Shown: positions 18,693-29,369, numbered from the stretch's first letter. The stretch is 64,000 nucleotides of DNA from Sphingomonas alba (GCF_023516555.1 NZ_JAMGBD010000001.1:124001-188000), one strand, 5' to 3'. The notes: generated by a model not told the origin, from the sequence alone. A program made the numbers and translations.

Positions 18693-19571
18693 GTGAAAGG
18701 GATCATCCTCGCGGGCGGAAGCGGCAGCCGGCTCTACCCGGCGACGCTCGCCGTCTCCAAGCAATTGCTCCCGGTCTTCGACAAGCCGATGATCTACTAT
18801 CCGCTTGGCGTGCTGATGCTTGCCGGCATCCGCGAGGTGCTGGTCATCTCGACGCCTACCGATCTCCCACGCTTCGAGGCGATGCTCGGTGACGGCAGCG
18901 ACTACGGCATATCGCTCTCCTATGCCGAACAGGCAGCACCGAACGGCCTTGCCGAGGCCTTCCTCATCGGCCGCGATTTCGTCGGCGACGGCCCGGTGGC
19001 GCTGATCCTCGGCGACAATATTTTCTACGGCGCGGGCCTCGTGGAATTGCTGCGCCAGGCGGCTGCGCGAGATAGTGGCGCCACCGTCTTCGCTTATTCC
19101 GTTGAGGACCCTGAGCGCTACGGCGTCGTCGGCTTCGACGCGCAGGGCATCGCCACGTCGATCGAGGAAAAGCCCGCCGACCCCAAGTCCAACTGGGCGG
19201 TCACCGGCCTCTATTTCTACGACAATGACGTCCTCGACATCGCCGCCGGCCTGAAGCCCTCCGCGCGCGGCGAATTGGAAATCACCGACGTCAACCGCGC
19301 CTACCTCGACCGCGGCGACCTCCACGTCACCCGGCTCGGCCGTGGCTTTGCCTGGCTCGACACCGGCACCCACGACAGCCTCCACGACGCCGGTTCCTAT
19401 GTGCGGACGATCGAGAAAAGGCAGGGCCTCAAGGTCATGTGCCTCGAAGAGATCGCGCTCGAGCTCGGCTACTTGACGCCTGACCAGGTCCGCCGCCGCG
19501 CCGACCAGCTCGGCAAGACCGATTATGCCGATTACCTCCGCCGCCGCGCGAGCGAGATCGGCCTTGCTTGA
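18693..19571 (+). CDS. rmlA: Glucose-1-phosphate thymidylyltransferase
   Basis: A 292-residue enzyme for the first step to dTDP-L-rhamnose (Glc-1-P + dTTP). The nucleotide-binding [11 protein letters not shown] lies at 8-18, followed by [24 protein letters not shown] and [19 protein letters not shown]. The start is GTG at 18693, with CGGAG about 8 bp upstream. First of four contiguous overlapping rml genes in the order A-C-B-D. Confidence 0.95.
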   Translation: MKGIILAGGSGSRLYPATLAVSKQLLPVFDKPMIYYPLGVLMLAGIREVLVISTPTDLPRFEAMLGDGSDYGISLSYAEQAAPNGLAEAFLIGRDFVGDGPVALILGDNIFYGAGLVELLRQAAARDSGATVFAYSVEDPERYGVVGFDAQGIATSIEEKPADPKSNWAVTGLYFYDNDVLDIAAGLKPSARGELEITDVNRAYLDRGDLHVTRLGRGFAWLDTGTHDSLHDAGSYVRTIEKRQGLKVMCLEEIALELGYLTPDQVRRRADQLGKTDYADYLRRRASEIGLA

Positions 19572-20118
19572 GGTCCGTCCTCTCGGCCTCGACGGCGTCG
19601 TGGAAATTCGCCCTGTCCGACATGGCGACGACCGCGGCTTTTTCTCCGAAGTCTGGAACCAGCGCGACTTCGCCGCTGCCGGAATCGACGTCGCATTCGT
19701 TCAGGACAATCATTCGCTGTCACGCGAGCCCGGCGTGCTTCGCGGCCTGCATTATCAGGCGCCGCCATTCGCCCAGGACAAGCTGATTCGTGTCTCGCGC
19801 GGCGCGGTCTTCGATGTCGCCGTCGATATCCGCAAAGGCTCACAGACTTTCGGCCAATGGGCCTCGATCATCCTTTCCGCCGCTGAATGGAACCAGATGT
19901 TCGTGCCCGCCGGTTTCGCCCACGGTTTCCTCGCGCTCGAGCCGGACACGGAGGTTCAATACAAGGTGTCGGCGCCCTACAGCCGCGAGCATGACCGGGC
20001 GATCCGGTTCGACGATCCCGCCATCGGCATCGAATGGCCGATCGACCGGGCGGCGTTGATCCTTTCAGACAAAGACCGCGCCGCGCCCTTGCTGGCTGAA
20101 ATCGAGACGGGGTCCTGA
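19564..20118 (+). CDS. rmlC: dTDP-4-dehydrorhamnose 3,5-epimerase
   Basis: A 184-residue cupin epimerase. [14 protein letters not shown], the catalytic His of [23 protein letters not shown], and the [10 protein letters not shown] segment are all present. I place the start at the TTG at 19564, which gives [11 protein letters not shown] and the usual family length; the next in-frame ATG lies upstream, well inside rmlA. This gives an 8-bp overlap with rmlA. The stop shares bases with the rmlB start (TGATG). Confidence 0.92.
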   Translation: MLEVRPLGLDGVVEIRPVRHGDDRGFFSEVWNQRDFAAAGIDVAFVQDNHSLSREPGVLRGLHYQAPPFAQDKLIRVSRGAVFDVAVDIRKGSQTFGQWASIILSAAEWNQMFVPAGFAHGFLALEPDTEVQYKVSAPYSREHDRAIRFDDPAIGIEWPIDRAALILSDKDRAAPLLAEIETGS

Positions 20119-21167
20119 TGGAACGCGTGCTTGTCACCGGCGGCGCGGGGTTCATCGGCAGCGCGGTTGTGCGCCTGCTCGCCGGACAGGGCATCCGTGT
20201 CGTCAACGTCGACAAGCTGACCTACGCCGGCAATCTCGCGTCACTCCGCGACGTCGCCAACCGCCTCAACTATCGCTTCGTTGAGGCCGATATCGCCGAC
20301 GCGCCGCGCATGCTCGCCTTGATGCAGGAAGAGCAGGTCGACGCGGTCATGCATCTCGCGGCGGAAAGCCATGTCGACCGCTCGATCGATGCGCCGGGCG
20401 TCTTCGCCGAAACCAATGTCGTCGGCACCGTCCGGCTGCTCGATGCCGCGCTCGCTTACTGGCGCGACTTGCCTGACGAGGGACGGGCCGCCTTCCGTTT
20501 CCATCACATCTCTACCGACGAGGTCTTCGGCGACCTGCCATTCGACAGCGGCCTGTTCACCGAGGAAACCGCTTACGCACCGTCCTCGCCTTATTCGGCG
20601 TCCAAGGCGGCGGCGGACCATTTCGTCCGCGCATGGCACGAGACCTACGGCCTGCCGGTCGTTCTCTCCAACTGCTCAAACAATTACGGACCCTATCATT
20701 TCCCCGAGAAGCTGATCCCGCTGACCATCCTCAATGCCATCGAGGAGAAGCCGCTGCCGGTGTACGGACGCGGCGAGAATGTCCGCGACTGGCTGCATGT
20801 CGAGGATCACGCCCGCGCGCTCGTCACGATCGTCACCGGCGGCCGGATTGGCGAAAGCTATAATGTCGGCGCCCGGTCGGAGCGAACCAACCTCCAGGTC
20901 GTCGAGGCGATCTGCGATCTCGTCGACGAGCGTCTCATTGGCGGCCCGCGCCGCGACCTCATCACCTTTGTCGAGGATCGCCCCGGTCACGATCGCCGCT
21001 ACGCCATCGATCCCGCCAAGATCGAGCGCGAGCTCGGCTGGCGGCCGCAACACAGCTTCGAAGCCGGTCTGGCCACCACCGTCGACTGGTTCATCGCCAA
21101 TGACTGGTGGTGGCGACCCATCCGCGAGAAGACCTACGGCGGCGATCGCCTGGGTGTCGCCGGATGA
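20118..21167 (+). CDS. rmlB: dTDP-glucose 4,6-dehydratase
   Basis: A 349-residue short-chain dehydrogenase/reductase of the extended type. NAD-binding TGGAGFIGS is at 7-15, the catalytic TDE in [11 protein letters not shown] near 131-141, and YSASK near 160-164 gives the Tyr-x-x-x-Lys pair. It converts dTDP-glucose to the 4-keto-6-deoxy sugar. Overlaps rmlC by one base and rmlD by ATGA. Confidence 0.96.
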   Translation: MERVLVTGGAGFIGSAVVRLLAGQGIRVVNVDKLTYAGNLASLRDVANRLNYRFVEADIADAPRMLALMQEEQVDAVMHLAAESHVDRSIDAPGVFAETNVVGTVRLLDAALAYWRDLPDEGRAAFRFHHISTDEVFGDLPFDSGLFTEETAYAPSSPYSASKAAADHFVRAWHETYGLPVVLSNCSNNYGPYHFPEKLIPLTILNAIEEKPLPVYGRGENVRDWLHVEDHARALVTIVTGGRIGESYNVGARSERTNLQVVEAICDLVDERLIGGPRRDLITFVEDRPGHDRRYAIDPAKIERELGWRPQHSFEAGLATTVDWFIANDWWWRPIREKTYGGDRLGVAG

Positions 21168-22042
21168 GAATTCTGGTCCTCGGCCGCGAGGGCCAGCTGG
21201 CGCAAAGCCTCGCCGAGCGCGCCGCTGAGTTCCCGGACCTCCAGCTCGCTTTCACCTCGCGCTCCGACGTGGATTTGTCTTCCTCGGGCAGCGCGGCGCG
21301 GTTCATTGTCGCGGCGAAGCCGGACCTCGTCATCAACGCCGCCGCCTACACCGCCGTCGATAGGGCAGAGGAGGAGCCCGCGCTCGCCTTCCGTACGAAC
21401 GGCGAAGGGGCAGGGGAGGCCGCCGCCGCCGCGCGTCAGGTGGGTGCCGCGATCATCCATGTTTCGACCGATTACGTCTTCGACGGCGCTTCCTCGTCGC
21501 CTTACGATGAGGAGGCCGAGCCCAATCCGCTCAACGTCTACGGCAGGTCCAAGCTGGCGGGAGAGGAGGCAGTTCGCGCCGCCAATCCGCACCACCTCAT
21601 CTTGCGCACCGCCTGGGTCTACAGCCCGTTCGGACGCAATTTTGTGAAGACCATGGTCCGGGCGGCGCAGGATCGGGACGAGCTCAGCGTCGTTTCCGAC
21701 CAGCACGGCTGCCCCACGAACGCGCTCGATCTGGCCGCGGCGCTCCTGCGCATTTCCCGGGACTGCGAAGGCTTCGGCGAGACCTATCACCTCGCCGGGT
21801 CGGGTAGCGCCAGCTGGTCCGACCTCGCCTCGGAAGTCATGGCCAATTGCAAGCGAACAGGCCTGCCCGCCGCCAAGATTCGGCCAATCACCGCTGCCGA
21901 ATGGCCGACGAAAGCGGTCCGCCCCGCCAGCACGATCCTGGATTGCGGGAAAATCGAGCGCACGCTCGACATCCGGCTCCCCGACTGGCGGGAGTCGGTC
22001 GCCGCGACCGTCGAACGCCTCGCCGCACAAATCTTGGCCTAG
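21164..22042 (+). CDS. rmlD: dTDP-4-dehydrorhamnose reductase
   Basis: A 292-residue reductase that completes dTDP-L-rhamnose. [10 protein letters not shown] near 7-16 is the nucleotide-binding motif, STDYVFDG is conserved, and the YGRSK-type catalytic pair lies in [12 protein letters not shown]. The ATG at 21164 overlaps the rmlB stop. An upstream ATG at 21107 in the same frame would add 19 residues unlike the family. Confidence 0.95.
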   Translation: MRILVLGREGQLAQSLAERAAEFPDLQLAFTSRSDVDLSSSGSAARFIVAAKPDLVINAAAYTAVDRAEEEPALAFRTNGEGAGEAAAAARQVGAAIIHVSTDYVFDGASSSPYDEEAEPNPLNVYGRSKLAGEEAVRAANPHHLILRTAWVYSPFGRNFVKTMVRAAQDRDELSVVSDQHGCPTNALDLAAALLRISRDCEGFGETYHLAGSGSASWSDLASEVMANCKRTGLPAAKIRPITAAEWPTKAVRPASTILDCGKIERTLDIRLPDWRESVAATVERLAAQILA

Positions 22043-22074
22043 GCGATGGCGCGCATCACCCCTAGGGCCGCTTC

Positions 22075-23061
22075 ATGAGCAGCAATTGCACCGTCCTCGT
22101 GACCGGCGGCGCCGGCTTCGTCGGCTCCCACGCCTGCAAGGCGCTGAGCCGCCGCGGCTTCACGCCCGTCGTCTACGACAATCTCTCCTATGGGCACGAG
22201 GACGCGGTACGCTGGGGCCCACTGGAACGCGGCGACATCCTCGACCGCACCCGCCTCGACGAAGTCATCGCTACCCACCATCCGGCGGCGATCATGCATT
22301 TCGCCGCCTTCATCGCCGTCGGCGAGTCTGTCACCGATCCCGGCAAATATTACCGCAACAATGTCGCCGGCTCGCTCGGTCTGATGGAAGCCGCGCGCGA
22401 TCACGGCATCTCTGCCTTCGTCTTCTCCAGCACTGCTGCCGTCTACGGCTTGCCCGAAGTCGTGCCGATCCCGGAAAGCGCACCGAAGCTACCAATCAAT
22501 CCCTACGGTCATTCGAAATGGATGGTCGAATGTATGCTGCGCGACTTCGGCGAAGCGCATGGCCTGAAGTCGATGGCCCTTCGCTACTTCAACGCCGCGG
22601 GCGCCGACCCCGACTGCGAGACCGGCGAGCGCCACGATCCCGAGACGCACCTCATCCCGCTGGCGCTCGATGCGGCGGCTGGTGTCGGCAAGCCGCTGAC
22701 CGTCTTCGGTGAGGATTACGACACGCCCGACGGCACCTGCATCCGCGATTACATTCACGTTGCCGATCTCGCCGAAGCCCATGTCGCCGCGCTCCAGGCG
22801 CTGCTCGGAGGGGCGGACAGCAACGCCTACAATCTCGGCACCGGGAACGGTTTCACCGTCCGCCAGGTTATCGACGCGGTCGAAAAGGTCACCGGCCGCG
22901 CCGTGCCGCACAGCATCGGCCCGCGCCGACCCGGCGACCCGGCAGCGCTCGTCGCCGATCCGTCCGCAGCCAATCGCGATCTCGGTTGGCGGCCACGCAT
23001 CAGCGACCTCGATTCCATCGTTGCAACCGCTTGGGCCTGGCATCAGAAGGTCAACGGCTAA
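22075..23061 (+). CDS. galE: UDP-glucose 4-epimerase
   Basis: A 328-residue extended SDR. TGGAGFVGSHACK at the N terminus binds NAD. SSTAAVYG and NPYGHSKWMVE supply the catalytic Ser/Thr and Tyr-x-x-x-Lys. Later motifs (LRYFNAAGADP, GTCIRDYIHVADLA) are typical GalE. It interconverts UDP-glucose and UDP-galactose. With the rml genes 32 bp upstream it probably feeds surface polysaccharide synthesis; no glycosyltransferases are in the window. Confidence 0.93.
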   Translation: MSSNCTVLVTGGAGFVGSHACKALSRRGFTPVVYDNLSYGHEDAVRWGPLERGDILDRTRLDEVIATHHPAAIMHFAAFIAVGESVTDPGKYYRNNVAGSLGLMEAARDHGISAFVFSSTAAVYGLPEVVPIPESAPKLPINPYGHSKWMVECMLRDFGEAHGLKSMALRYFNAAGADPDCETGERHDPETHLIPLALDAAAGVGKPLTVFGEDYDTPDGTCIRDYIHVADLAEAHVAALQALLGGADSNAYNLGTGNGFTVRQVIDAVEKVTGRAVPHSIGPRRPGDPAALVADPSAANRDLGWRPRISDLDSIVATAWAWHQKVNG

Positions 23062-23075
23062 AGACGGAGGGGCGC

Positions 23076-23528
23076 ATGGCCGGAGCCACGACGATGCAGG
23101 GCGGTTGCGCTTGCGGAAAGGTGCGTTTCGAGGCCGATGTCGACAATGACGAGGCCTATCTCTGCCATTGCCGCATGTGCCAGCGCGCCACCGGCAGCAT
23201 CTCCATCGCCTTCAAGAATATGCCGCAAGCCAAGGTCCGCTGGATGAGCGGCCCCGACTGGTACAAAAGCTCACCGATCGCGCAGCGGCCTTACTGCCGG
23301 GAATGCGGCACCTCGCTCGGCTTCCAATTCAAGGAAGGCAGCCAGAACCTCGACCTAACCGTCGCCGCCTTCGACGACCCGTCGCGCTTCAAGCCCAAGC
23401 ATCACTTCGGCGCCGAGAGCATTCACCGCGCCTGGCTCAACACCGACGGCCTGCCCGAACAACGCACCGAGGATTATCAGAAGCTCGTCGACAAATGGGT
23501 CGACGCGACCGGCAGTTTTCCGGGCTGA
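23076..23528 (+). CDS. GFA-family zinc protein (CENP-V/GFA domain)
   Basis: A 150-residue GFA-domain protein. Cysteines occur in GGCACGKVRFE, CHCRMCQRATG and YCRECGTSLGF, the zinc ligands of the family. Family names refer to glutathione-dependent formaldehyde activation, but most members have no proven reaction. The ATG at 23076 follows GGAGGGGCGC, a strong ribosome site. A second GFA protein occurs at 40782-41231. It precedes the DUF423 gene by 1 bp. Confidence 0.85.
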   Translation: MAGATTMQGGCACGKVRFEADVDNDEAYLCHCRMCQRATGSISIAFKNMPQAKVRWMSGPDWYKSSPIAQRPYCRECGTSLGFQFKEGSQNLDLTVAAFDDPSRFKPKHHFGAESIHRAWLNTDGLPEQRTEDYQKLVDKWVDATGSFPG

Positions 23529-23529
23529 A

Positions 23530-23907
23530 ATGAATAGACCCGGCACCCCGATCGATCGCCGGTTGACGGTAGCGGGAGCCACTCTCGGCGGACTCGCAGT
23601 GATGCTCGGCGCATTCGGCGCCCATGCGCTGAAGTCACGGCTCGACCCGGAAGAGCTGGGCTGGTGGCAGACCGCGGTTCAATATCAGATGTGGCACGCG
23701 CTTGCAGTGCTCGCAGTCGGCTTTTCCGGGCTGGCTTGGGCACGACTTCCGGCCCTGATGATGGCAGGAGGAGCCCTGGTTTTCTCGAGCACCCTGTTCG
23801 CGATGGCACTCGGCGCCCCTCACTGGCTGGGGGCCGTGACTCCGATCGGCGGCGCGGCGATGATCCTTGGCTGGGCTGTCCTTGCGTGGCGGGCAACCCG
23901 CGGATGA
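23530..23907 (+). CDS. DUF423 small membrane protein
   Basis: A 125-residue protein with four hydrophobic segments (about 12-32, 50-66, 72-90, 98-116). GAFGAHALKSRLDPE near 27-41 and YQMWHALAVL near 52-61 are the signature of the DUF423 (YgdD-like) family, of unknown function. It overlaps the transporter gene downstream by ATGA. Confidence 0.88.
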   Translation: MNRPGTPIDRRLTVAGATLGGLAVMLGAFGAHALKSRLDPEELGWWQTAVQYQMWHALAVLAVGFSGLAWARLPALMMAGGALVFSSTLFAMALGAPHWLGAVTPIGGAAMILGWAVLAWRATRG

Positions 23908-25124
23908 GGCGCTTCCACCATCCCGCCGTTCCGATCGTCCTGATGATCCTGCTTCTGGATTCGATCGGTTTCGGCATCGTCCTGCCGGTGTTGCCCGGCC
24001 TCGTCGTTCACCTCGGCCACGTTTCGCTCACGGAGGCGACGCGGATCGCCGGCTACATGCTGGTGGCCTATGCCATCGCGCAGTTCTTCGCTGGCCCGAT
24101 CCTCGGCAATCTCGGCGACAAATATGGCCGCCGCCCGATCCTGCTTTTCTGCGTCATCGGTTTCGGCATCGATTATCTGCTGATGGCGGCCGCGCCGACG
24201 CTCGCCTGGCTGTTCGTTGGGCGTACGATCGCCGGCATCGCCGGAGCGACCTACGGTCCCGCCAATGCCGTGCTCGCCGACGTCACGCCGCCGGAAAAGC
24301 GCGGCGCCACCTTCGGTCTGATGGGCGCCGCCTTCGGCTTGGGCTTCATCATCGGACCAGCGCTTGGCGGCCTGCTTGCAGGATTCGGCACGCGCACGCC
24401 ATTCGTCGTCGCCGCCGCGCTCGCCGGGGTGAACGCCATCTGGATTGCGATGCAGCTGCCCGAGACGCTGAGCGCGGAGAAGCGCCGCCAATTCCGCTGG
24501 CGCGAAGCCAATATCATCGGCACCTTCAAGCCATTGTTCCATGCCGGCGGCGCCACGCCGTTGCTGGTCGCGGCCCTGCTCTGGCAGCTCGGCCACTTCG
24601 TCTATCCCGCCACCTGGGCCTTCTGGGCAGAGCTCGCCCACGGTTGGACCGCGGCGCAAATCGGCTGGTCACTGGCCGCTGCCGGCCTAGCCATGGCGAT
24701 CGTGCAGGCGGGGCTCACCGGGAAAATCATCGCCCGCGTCGGCGAAGCGAAAGCGGTGCTCATCGGCATGACGGTCGGAGGCCTGAGTTTCCTCGCCTAC
24801 GTCTTCGCCGAGCAGAACTGGACCATCTACACCATCATCTTCGTGTCGGCGCTGCAGGGCCTTGTCTGGCCTTCGCTCAACGCCTTGCTGTCGCGCATGA
24901 CCGACGCCTCGCACCAAGGCGCCTTGCAAGGCGGCATGGCGAGCATTTCCAGCATCGCGAGCATCATCGGGCCGCTGGCAATGACCCAGGCGCTGGCGTT
25001 CGGCGCGGAACGCGGCCAACCGGGCGGCGCTTTCCTGCTCGCGTTCACATTGGTCCTGATTGCCCTTTTGACCGTTGTTTTCGGCGTGGTTCGCAAAGTC
25101 CAAGCTGCACCGGAGCCGGCATGA
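23904..25124 (+). CDS. MFS efflux transporter, TetA-like
   Basis: A 406-residue, 12-helix major facilitator. Motif A appears as GNLGDKYGRRP between helices 2 and 3. The opening LDSIGFGIVLPVLP and RTIAGIAGATYGPANAVLAD match the TCR/TetA group of drug antiporters. The substrate is unknown; tetracycline export should not be assumed, since many chromosomal members do not confer it. I chose the ATG at 23904, which overlaps the DUF423 stop and starts directly before helix 1. Confidence 0.88.
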   Translation: MRRFHHPAVPIVLMILLLDSIGFGIVLPVLPGLVVHLGHVSLTEATRIAGYMLVAYAIAQFFAGPILGNLGDKYGRRPILLFCVIGFGIDYLLMAAAPTLAWLFVGRTIAGIAGATYGPANAVLADVTPPEKRGATFGLMGAAFGLGFIIGPALGGLLAGFGTRTPFVVAAALAGVNAIWIAMQLPETLSAEKRRQFRWREANIIGTFKPLFHAGGATPLLVAALLWQLGHFVYPATWAFWAELAHGWTAAQIGWSLAAAGLAMAIVQAGLTGKIIARVGEAKAVLIGMTVGGLSFLAYVFAEQNWTIYTIIFVSALQGLVWPSLNALLSRMTDASHQGALQGGMASISSIASIIGPLAMTQALAFGAERGQPGGAFLLAFTLVLIALLTVVFGVVRKVQAAPEPA

Positions 25125-25885
25125 CCGACGTCACCTTCTTCACCTCCTCAGACGGCATTCAGCTTGCGTGGCGCGAAGTCGGGCAGGGGCGGCCCATCAT
25201 CCTGCTCCACGGCCTTTTTTCCGACAGCAACGTCAACTGGGTGAAGTTCGGCACGGCCGAACGCATCGCCCGCGAAGGCTATCGTGTCATTGCCCCCGAC
25301 CTCCGCGCGCACGGCCAGAGCGGTAAGCCGCATGAAGCCGTTCATTACCCGCAGCTCATCCTCGTCCGCGACCTCCGCGAGTTGATCGAGCACCTTGGCC
25401 TCGACGATTTCGACCTCGGCGGCTTTTCCTTGGGCGCCCGCACCACCATCGAGGCGGTGCTCAGCGGCCTTAAGCCGAAGCGCGCCATCCTCGCCGGCAC
25501 TGGCCTCGACGTGTTCACGAACTGGGAAAAGCGCAGCCATTTCTACGTCCACGCCATCGACTTGTTCGGCAAGGTCCAGCGTGGCGATCCCCACTGGCTC
25601 GCCATCCAGTTCATGAAGACCATGAACATCGACCGGGAGGCGGCCAAGCTGCTGCTCGGCACGATGCGCGACCGGGAATCCAAGGCAGCCCTTGCCGAGG
25701 CATTCTCCATGCCGACGCTCGTCGTTTGCGGCGACAAGGACGACGACAATGGTTCGGCGATCGAGCTCGCCAACGCGCTTCCCAATGCCGACTATGCCGA
25801 GATTCCCGGCACGCACATGAACTCCGTCACCCGGCCTGAGCTTGGCGAGGCGATTGCCCGCTTCCTCGGGAAGGGGGGACGCTAA
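25121..25885 (+). CDS. Alpha/beta hydrolase
   Basis: A 254-residue alpha/beta hydrolase. The oxyanion loop is LLHGLFS at 28-34. The nucleophile elbow GFSLG puts Ser at S103. A late acid (CGDKDDDNG) and His (GTHMNSV) complete the triad. No signal peptide. The substrate is not predictable. The ATGA overlap with the MFS gene suggests joint expression. Confidence 0.86.
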   Translation: MTDVTFFTSSDGIQLAWREVGQGRPIILLHGLFSDSNVNWVKFGTAERIAREGYRVIAPDLRAHGQSGKPHEAVHYPQLILVRDLRELIEHLGLDDFDLGGFSLGARTTIEAVLSGLKPKRAILAGTGLDVFTNWEKRSHFYVHAIDLFGKVQRGDPHWLAIQFMKTMNIDREAAKLLLGTMRDRESKAALAEAFSMPTLVVCGDKDDDNGSAIELANALPNADYAEIPGTHMNSVTRPELGEAIARFLGKGGR

Positions 25886-25903
25886 GCAGCGCCCCCTCCT
25901 AAA

Positions 25904-26335
25904 TCAGGAATAAGCCTTGGCGCCGGCCTTGGCCTCCTGGTTGCTCTCGGCGATACCGGCCTTGATGTCCTGCTGCGCGATTGGGCCTCGCGACCCCTTC
26001 GACTTCCTGCCGGTCTCCTTCAGCGTCATCGCCTCTTCGGCAATGTCGCTCTGGTCGCGATTTTCTTCACCGTCCCAGCGCTCGGCCTTCAGCTGCTCGA
26101 GCTTCTCCATGCCGCTGTCGATCGCCTCGCCGATCTGGCTGCGCTTCGACCAGAGGAAGGCGCTCGCCGCCGCGACTCCGGCGACGCCCGCGGCGACGCC
26201 CGCCGCCGCATAAGGGCGGTCCTTCAGCGCGCCCAAGAAGCTGCCGTCGTTGTTGGTTCGTGAATTGCTCGTGCTGCTCGTGCTTGAGCTACGGCTGCGG
26301 CCTCCGCCGCCGCGGCTGGATTGGGTACGTGCCAT
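25904..26335 (-). CDS. Small Ser/Gly-rich membrane-anchored protein, unknown
   Basis: A 143-residue protein I cannot assign. A basic, Ser/Gly/Arg-rich N terminus (residues 1-35) is followed by one hydrophobic alanine-rich segment (about 44-62, AAAGVAAGVAGVAAA) ending in WSKR, then a charged helical tail with a Lys/Gln-rich end. It resembles small stress-type envelope proteins of sphingomonads only in general character. The ATG at 26335 has AAGGAG 8-10 bp upstream; an upstream ATG at 26386 has no clear site. It is convergent with the hydrolase, 18 bp apart. Confidence 0.7.
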   Translation of the reverse strand: MARTQSSRGGGGRSRSSSTSSTSNSRTNNDGSFLGALKDRPYAAAGVAAGVAGVAAASAFLWSKRSQIGEAIDSGMEKLEQLKAERWDGEENRDQSDIAEEAMTLKETGRKSKGSRGPIAQQDIKAGIAESNQEAKAGAKAYS

Positions 26336-26445
26336 TTCGCTCTCCTTGTTACGCAAGTTCCCCCACCCGGTGAACGAACGTCTCATCGCGCCGGCCGTTG
26401 CGCTAGAACGGCCAGCGGAGAGGAAAAATCGGCGGCTCGTGAAGC

Positions 26446-26925
26446 CTAGAGCTGTTCTAGCATATATTCGGCGCTGGAGGCACGATATTCGCCCGGCGCC
26501 TCGACGTTCAGCTGCTCGACAACGCCGTCATTGACGACCATCGAATAACGCTGGCTGCGCTGGCCCATTCCGAACTTCGAAGCGTCCATCTCAAGGCCAA
26601 CCGCATGCGCGAACAGGCCGTTGCCGTCGGCGATCATGGTGATGTCCTGGCTGCCCTGCGCCTGGTTCCAGGCCCCCATGACGAAGGCGTCGTTGACGGA
26701 TGTGCAGGCGATCTCGTCGACGCCCTTGGCCTTCAGTTCCCCGGCCTTTTCGACGAAGCTCGGCAGGTGCCGCGCGGAGCAGGTCGGCGTGTAGGCGCCC
26801 GGAACCGCGAACAGCGCCACCTTCTTGCCGGCGAAATAATCGCTGCTGGTCGTCGCTTCGGGCCCATCGGCCGTTGCAATGGTCAAGGGCACGTCGGGAA
26901 TGCGGTCGCCAACCTGGATCGTCAT
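26446..26925 (-). CDS. Peroxiredoxin (Prx5 type)
   Basis: A 159-residue thiol peroxidase of the Prx5 subfamily. Peroxidatic C49 sits in PGAYTPTCS and a second Cys, C74 (DEIACTSVND), is a candidate resolving or non-catalytic residue. GQRSQRYSMVV near 130-140 matches the active-site Arg region. It reduces H2O2 or organic peroxides with thioredoxin or glutathione/glutaredoxin. No trxA is adjacent, but trxB and trxA are both elsewhere in the window. Confidence 0.92.
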   Translation of the reverse strand: MTIQVGDRIPDVPLTIATADGPEATTSSDYFAGKKVALFAVPGAYTPTCSARHLPSFVEKAGELKAKGVDEIACTSVNDAFVMGAWNQAQGSQDITMIADGNGLFAHAVGLEMDASKFGMGQRSQRYSMVVNDGVVEQLNVEAPGEYRASSAEYMLEQL

Positions 26926-26980
26926 TGGGAATTCTCCTTTTGTCGCGTGGCGGCGACATAGGGCCGCAGGGTGACTGTCT

Positions 26981-27012
26981 CAAGCCTGCGCTGAGCTTGT
27001 CGAAGTGGCTTG
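26981..27012 (+). repeat. Diverged REP-like hairpin (family 1)
   Basis: CAAGCC at 26981-26986 pairs with GGCTTG at 27007-27012. Inside it, CTGAG-CTTGT-CGAAG (26991-27005) matches the core of the GIY-YIG-flanking repeat at 57584. It sits in the gap between the divergent peroxiredoxin and YqgE genes. Confidence 0.7.
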
Positions 27013-27039
27013 CTCCCTTTTCATGCGCGGAGCATTTTG

Positions 27040-27618
27040 ATGCCTGAGATGGAGCAACCGCCTTTCCTGTCCGGACGACTGCTGCTGGCCATGCCCGGCA
27101 TGTCCGACCCGCGTTTCGACCATGCCGTCATTGCGCTCGCCGTCCATGATGAAAATGGCGCGGTCGGCATCGGCATCGGCCACAAGCGCGCCGGCATCCG
27201 CTTCCGTTCGCTCCTGAAGCAGCTCGGCCTCGATCCCGGCGAGGCGCCGGATCGCGCCGTCCTCCATGGCGGGCCGGTCGAGCCGGGCAGGGGCTTCGTC
27301 CTCCACAGCGAGGATTGGGGCGGCCAGGACACGGTCCATGTCGCCGGGCCGAACGGCAATTTTGCGCTGACCGGGACGATCGATGTCCTGAAAGCCATCG
27401 CCGAGGGCAAGGGCCCGTCGCAATGGCTGATCGCGCTCGGCTATGCCGGCTGGGGCGAAGGTCAGCTCGAAGAGGAAATGACACGCCACGGCTGGTATCC
27501 GGCGGCCGGCAACAACGCGATCCTGTTCGACACGCCGTCCGACGAGCGCTGGGTCACGGCCTTCCAGGCCGAAGGTATCGATCCGCGCCTGCTAGTCGGC
27601 GAAACGGGCGCCGCCTGA
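27040..27618 (+). CDS. YqgE/AlgH family protein
   Basis: A 192-residue protein of the YqgE/AlgH family (DUF179). FLSGRLLLAMPGMSDPRF near the N terminus, HGGPV near 77, and the late GYAGWGEGQLEEE motif are its signature. Function is unsettled; the name AlgH came from alginate genetics. The ATG at 27040 follows GCGGAG at fair spacing; a TTG at 27010 would add 10 residues. Its stop lies 1 bp before the palindrome in front of ahcY. Confidence 0.9.
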   Translation: MPEMEQPPFLSGRLLLAMPGMSDPRFDHAVIALAVHDENGAVGIGIGHKRAGIRFRSLLKQLGLDPGEAPDRAVLHGGPVEPGRGFVLHSEDWGGQDTVHVAGPNGNFALTGTIDVLKAIAEGKGPSQWLIALGYAGWGEGQLEEEMTRHGWYPAAGNNAILFDTPSDERWVTAFQAEGIDPRLLVGETGAA

Positions 27619-27619
27619 C

Positions 27620-27639
27620 ATATAAAGAATTCTTTATAT
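27620..27639. promoter_or_regulatory. Perfect 20-bp palindrome before ahcY (SahR-like operator candidate)
   Basis: ATATAAAGAATTCTTTATAT is a perfect dyad, strikingly AT-rich for this genome. It lies 61 bp before the ahcY start and just after the YqgE stop. ArsR-family regulators of the S-adenosylhomocysteine cycle (SahR/SamR types) use AT-rich palindromes in front of ahcY and met genes in several proteobacteria. No such regulator gene is in the window, so the link is inferred. Confidence 0.6.
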
Positions 27640-27700
27640 TTGCCTTCCGGCGCGCTCGGCGCTAGGGCGCCCGCGACTTCTAACACCGGAGAACTGCACA

Positions 27701-29110
<1,410 letters not shown>

Positions 29111-29280
29111 GCGAAGCACCGAGGCTAGCGAAGAAATTGCGCAGCGATTTCTAGCTGGTCGAGAGATGCGAAGCTCCGGCCGGCCTGCCGCGTAGCGGTC
29201 AGGACCGACGTCACGTGGTAAGCGTCAGCGATGCAGGAGCATCGCGAGAGCGAGCCTCAAGTGACTGCCAGTCAAAAACA
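29111..29280 (+). ncRNA. Structured 3' region after ahcY; possible small RNA or 3' UTR
   Basis: No protein frame with a ribosome site is convincing in this 170-bp stretch. It holds a hairpin at 29124-29155 (GCTAG...AGAAAT against ATTTCTAGC, with a 3-nt bulge) and a perfect 7-bp hairpin at 29228-29245 (GCGATGC-AGGA-GCATCGC). A rho-independent terminator follows. It is either a long ahcY 3' UTR or a separate transcript of about 200 nt. No known RNA family is recognised. Confidence 0.4.
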
Positions 29281-29315
29281 GGGCGGTGCCATCGCGGTGC
29301 CGCCCTTTTTCTTTG
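29281..29315 (+). terminator. Rho-independent terminator after ahcY
   Basis: GGGCGGTGCC and GGTGCCGCCC form a 10-bp stem (two G-U pairs) around the loop ATCGC, followed by TTTTTCTTT. It is the clearest intrinsic terminator in the window and separates ahcY from the divL operon. Confidence 0.9.
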
Positions 29316-29369
29316 TGCAGCCGCGCCTTATGACCCATTCATGGCGGGTGGGCTCAAGCAGCGGCGATC

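Noticed and set aside
23867-25120. Upstream part of a 672-codon plus frame that continues into the alpha/beta hydrolase
   Set aside because: This part is an Arg/Pro/His-rich shadow of the MFS gene; the hydrolase starts at 25121 with an ATGA overlap.
26393-26413. GGCCGTT/AACGGCC hairpin downstream of the peroxiredoxin gene
   Set aside because: No T-run on either side, so not supported as an intrinsic terminator.
27640-27700. Possible SAH riboswitch in the ahcY leader
   Set aside because: The leader between palindrome and start is only about 61 nt and I cannot find the conserved SAH-aptamer core; the palindrome is a better explanation.
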